In this document: positions 4,838 through 6,264 of the stretch, one piece after another
Layout: each line of letters opens with the position of its first letter
Numbering within the stretch: position 1 is the first letter of the stretch
Source of the DNA: an uncultured Fibrobacter sp.
Lineage (GTDB): Bacteria; Fibrobacterota; Fibrobacteria; Fibrobacterales; Fibrobacteraceae
Assembly: GCA_947306025.1 (NCBI GenBank)
Contig: CAMZFJ010000119.1
Location: 1 to 6,264, forward strand
DNA: 6,264 bases
Reading direction: 5' to 3'
Made by a program: the position numbers and the translations under genes
Notes under the pieces: generated by a model
What the model was told of the DNA's origin: nothing
Databases searched by the model: none
What the model saw: the letters and a program-made list of their open reading frames with translations, nothing else

Positions 4838-4955
4838 CAACGACCACCAACCAACGACAATAGCCCATTGACTAGCGATCAACCACTACCCACCAACAGC
4901 CAAGACCAACAATCATAGACCATTGACTATCGACCAATGACTATTGACCACTATT
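4838..4955 (-). repeat. Heptanucleotide array 2 (inverse orientation to array 1)
   Basis: Read on the + strand this is a run of 7-bp units of the form YANNRAC: CAACGAC, CACCAAC, CAACGAC, AATAGCC, CATTGAC, TAGCGAT, CAACCAC, TACCCAC, CAACAGC, one 6-bp unit CAAGAC, then CAACAAT, CATAGAC, CATTGAC, TATCGAC, CAATGAC, TATTGAC, CACTATT. On the minus strand the units begin with GT, as in array 1, and GTGGTTG occurs in both arrays. More decayed units may extend left to about 4814. The array ends 17 bp before the chosen DUF4321 start, and an upstream in-frame ATG (4937) lies within it. Confidence 0.8.
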
Positions 4956-4959
4956 TTTC

Positions 4960-4965
4960 TATATT
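4960..4965 (+). promoter_or_regulatory. Possible -10 element for the DUF4321-gatA unit
   Basis: TATATT lies 7 bp before the ATG at 4973. If it is a -10 box, transcription would begin at or next to that ATG, giving a nearly leaderless mRNA; this would fit the absence of a Shine-Dalgarno sequence. The sequence at the matching -35 place (ATGACT, 4937-4942, 17-bp spacer) lies in the heptamer array and matches the consensus poorly. Confidence 0.25.
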
Positions 4966-4972
4966 CGTGCCC

Positions 4973-5296
4973 ATGACTCACAAGAATTCATTGGCACGTT
5001 TCGTCCTTTTCATCTTTGTCGGCCTGATTTTAGGCGGCATCATGAGCGAAGCTCTCGGAGCTTTGTTTGGCGAACTCGGAGTCCTCTTGAACGCAGGCGG
5101 TTACGATAATAGCGTTCACAAGGTTTTTACAACAGCTGCGGAATACAGCTTTGGTTTCCCGGACAACGGGGGACCGATCGTTATTGATTTATACCTGATC
5201 AAATTCGCATTCGGTTTCGGCTTTAAAGTGAACCTTTTGAGTGCATTTGGTTTGGGCATCGCTCTTTACATTATGAAATGGTCCGGAGAAAGATAA
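4973..5296 (+). CDS. DUF4321 small membrane protein
   Basis: This is a 107-residue membrane protein of unknown function that I assign to DUF4321 from its pattern. It has an N-terminal helix with a glycine-rich G-L-I-L-G-G-x-x-S-E-x-L stretch (about 9-30). After a loop comes the conserved block IDLYLIKFAFGFGFKVNLLS (71-90), running into a second membrane helix (about 86-101) and a short KWSGER tail. Family members I recall are usually somewhat shorter; the extra length is in the middle loop (about 38-66). I chose the ATG at 4973 because the frame upstream to the ATG at 4937 is translated heptamer repeat. No Shine-Dalgarno sequence precedes either start. The stop overlaps the gatA start by one base (TAATG), so the two are an operon with likely translational coupling. 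Confidence 0.8.
   Translation: MTHKNSLARFVLFIFVGLILGGIMSEALGALFGELGVLLNAGGYDNSVHKVFTTAAEYSFGFPDNGGPIVIDLYLIKFAFGFGFKVNLLSAFGLGIALYIMKWSGER
5285..5288 (+). promoter_or_regulatory. Ribosome binding site of gatA inside the DUF4321 gene
   Basis: GGAG lies 7 bases before the gatA ATG at 5296, inside the last codons of the DUF4321 gene. With the TAATG overlap it fixes the gatA start, which also gives the normal N-terminal length of the enzyme. Confidence 0.7.
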
Positions 5297-6264
5297 TGCA
5301 GACTATTCAGGAACTTCAGGCTCAACTTGCTAACGGCAGCACCACTGCCGAAAAGCTCGCTCAGGCCTCCCTCGAAAAAATTGAATCTACAAAGAATTTA
5401 AACGCCTATATTTCGGTGCTTAACGAACGTGCACTCGAACGCGCCAAGGAAAGCGACAAGCGTCGCGCCGAAGGCAAGTCTTTGGGCGCTCTCGATGGTA
5501 TTCCGGTAGCCGTGAAGGACAACATGTGCTTGACCGGCACTCGCACTACGGCCGCCTCCAAGATTCTCGACAACTTCGTTGCCCCCTACACCGCAACGGC
5601 ACTCGAAAAGCTCGAAGCTACTGGCGCCATCATCGTCGGCAAGACGAACATGGACGAATTCGCCATGGGTTCCAGCAACGAAACATCTTACTACGGTCCG
5701 GTCAAGAATCCGCTGGATGAATCCCGCGTTCCGGGCGGTTCCTCGGGCGGTTCTGCAGTCGCCGTTGCCTCTGGCACGGTTCCCTGCGCCCTCGGTTCTG
5801 ACACGGGTGGATCTATCCGCCAGCCGGCAGCCTGCACGGGCGTTGTCGGTCTGAAGCCGACTTATGGCCGCGTTTCCCGTTACGGCCTCCTCGCCTACGC
5901 AAGCTCTCTCGACCAGATTGGTCCGTTCGGCTCTACCGTTCGTGACTGCGCAACGCTCCTCGGCGCCATCTGCGGCATTGACCCGCACGACAACACCACG
6001 AGCACTCGCCCGAACGAAGACTTTACCGCAAAGCTCGGCACGGGCGTTAAAGGCAAGGTCATCGGCGTTCCGAAGGAATACTTTGGCGAAGGTCTCGATG
6101 CGCAGTGCAAGGCCGCCATCGAAAACATGCTGAAGAAGATGGAAGCCGAAGGCGCCACGATCAAGGAAGTGAGCCTCCCGCACATCAGCTACGCCGTGTC
6201 CAGCTACTACATCATTGCAACGGCAGAAGCAAGTTCCAACCTCAGCCGCTACGACGGCGTGCGT
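5296..6264 (+). CDS. gatA: Glutamyl-tRNA(Gln) amidotransferase subunit A (partial, 3' end missing)
   Basis: GatA is the amidase subunit of the GatCAB complex. It releases ammonia from glutamine, which GatB uses to convert Glu-tRNA(Gln) (or Asp-tRNA(Asn)) to the amidated form in the cytoplasm. The frame stays open from the ATG at 5296 to the window edge, 323 residues of an expected 480 or so. The amidase-signature catalytic triad is complete: Lys74 (PVAVKDN), Ser149 (cis-Ser, in PGGSSGGS) and Ser173 (SDTGGSIRQPA). The spacings of 75 and 24 residues equal those of the S. aureus enzyme (79/154/178). GLKPTYGRVSRYGL at 185-198 and the AEASSNLSRYDGVR end are typical GatA. Neither gatC nor gatB is in view; gatC is not directly upstream, where the DUF4321 gene sits instead. 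The presence of gatA suggests the organism uses the indirect route to Gln-tRNA(Gln) or Asn-tRNA(Asn). Confidence 0.96.
   Translation, partial: MQTIQELQAQLANGSTTAEKLAQASLEKIESTKNLNAYISVLNERALERAKESDKRRAEGKSLGALDGIPVAVKDNMCLTGTRTTAASKILDNFVAPYTATALEKLEATGAIIVGKTNMDEFAMGSSNETSYYGPVKNPLDESRVPGGSSGGSAVAVASGTVPCALGSDTGGSIRQPAACTGVVGLKPTYGRVSRYGLLAYASSLDQIGPFGSTVRDCATLLGAICGIDPHDNTTSTRPNEDFTAKLGTGVKGKVIGVPKEYFGEGLDAQCKAAIENMLKKMEAEGATIKEVSLPHISYAVSSYYIIATAEASSNLSRYDGVR

Larger units (their letters stand above)
4377..4972. other. Large intergenic region between divergent transcription units
   Basis: About 600 bp separate the minus-strand secreted operon from the plus-strand DUF4321-gatA unit, so promoters for both must lie here or nearby. 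From 4377 to about 4770 it is strongly AT-rich and carries two hairpins, a repeated GCATTTTT word (4497, 4527, 4759) and three 37-bp dyads. At about 4780 composition switches sharply to C-rich on the + strand (six Cs at 4788-4793), leading into a heptamer array. For the operon a TTGTTA at 4420-4415 (minus strand) followed by TATCTT or TATATT is visible, but spacings of 15 or 20 bp are poor, so I do not call it a promoter. No convincing gene is seen. Confidence 0.6.

Noticed and set aside
4937..4972. Upstream ATG giving a 119-residue DUF4321 protein
   Set aside because: The added 12 residues are translated from the heptamer array and lack family character. The ATG at 4973 starts directly before the first membrane helix.
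5398..6183. Long 261-codon open frame on the minus strand
   Set aside because: It is antisense to gatA, whose frame carries all the conserved amidase residues. The antisense protein is Ala/Arg/Gly-rich as expected from reversed GC-biased codons and has no start context.

Overview
The window looks like a chromosomal segment from a free-living or gut-type bacterium, most plausibly of the Fibrobacter lineage (FCB superphylum). That guess rests on overall style: moderate GC housekeeping genes, many secreted proteins of unknown family, a DUF4321 protein just upstream of gatA, and heptamer-type junk repeats between genes. No rRNA or other decisive marker is present, so the taxonomy is an inference.

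Layout, left to right. The last 21 codons of an unidentified + strand gene end at 67. A 183-bp spacer with strong hairpins leads into a complete family-1 uracil-DNA glycosylase gene, ung (251-928). One base after its stop, a run of exactly phased heptanucleotides (930-1020) begins, followed by a widely dispersed CATCCTGAGCG...CGAAGGATC-type repeat (1039-1080). A complete cation diffusion facilitator gene (1122-2264) follows, with a good ribosome binding site, an Asn/Asp-Asp/Asp metal-site signature and a longer than usual cytoplasmic tail.

Convergent to it is a three-gene minus-strand operon (4376 down to 2285). It encodes two predicted secreted proteins and one predicted lipoprotein of no family I recognise. 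Both internal junctions are ATGA overlaps, so the three are probably translationally coupled. The operon is clearly more AT-rich than its neighbours.

Upstream of the operon lies a non-coding stretch of about 600 bp (4377-4972). Its first part is AT-rich and holds two hairpins and three copies of a 37-bp dyad element. Each copy has 10-bp arms related to TGCTACCAAA / TTTGGTAGCA separated by exactly 17 nt, and the three centres lie 84 and 95 bp apart. Its last part is a second heptamer array (4838-4955), in the opposite orientation to the first.

The window ends with a DUF4321 membrane protein gene (4973-5296) joined by a one-base TAATG overlap to gatA, the glutamyl-tRNA(Gln) amidotransferase A subunit. 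gatA runs off the right edge with its Lys-Ser-Ser triad intact. DNA repair (ung), metal export (the CDF protein) and tRNA charging (gatA) are ordinary core functions. The block between the two inverted heptamer arrays, with the unknown secreted operon and the 37-bp dyads, is the accessory and least explained part.
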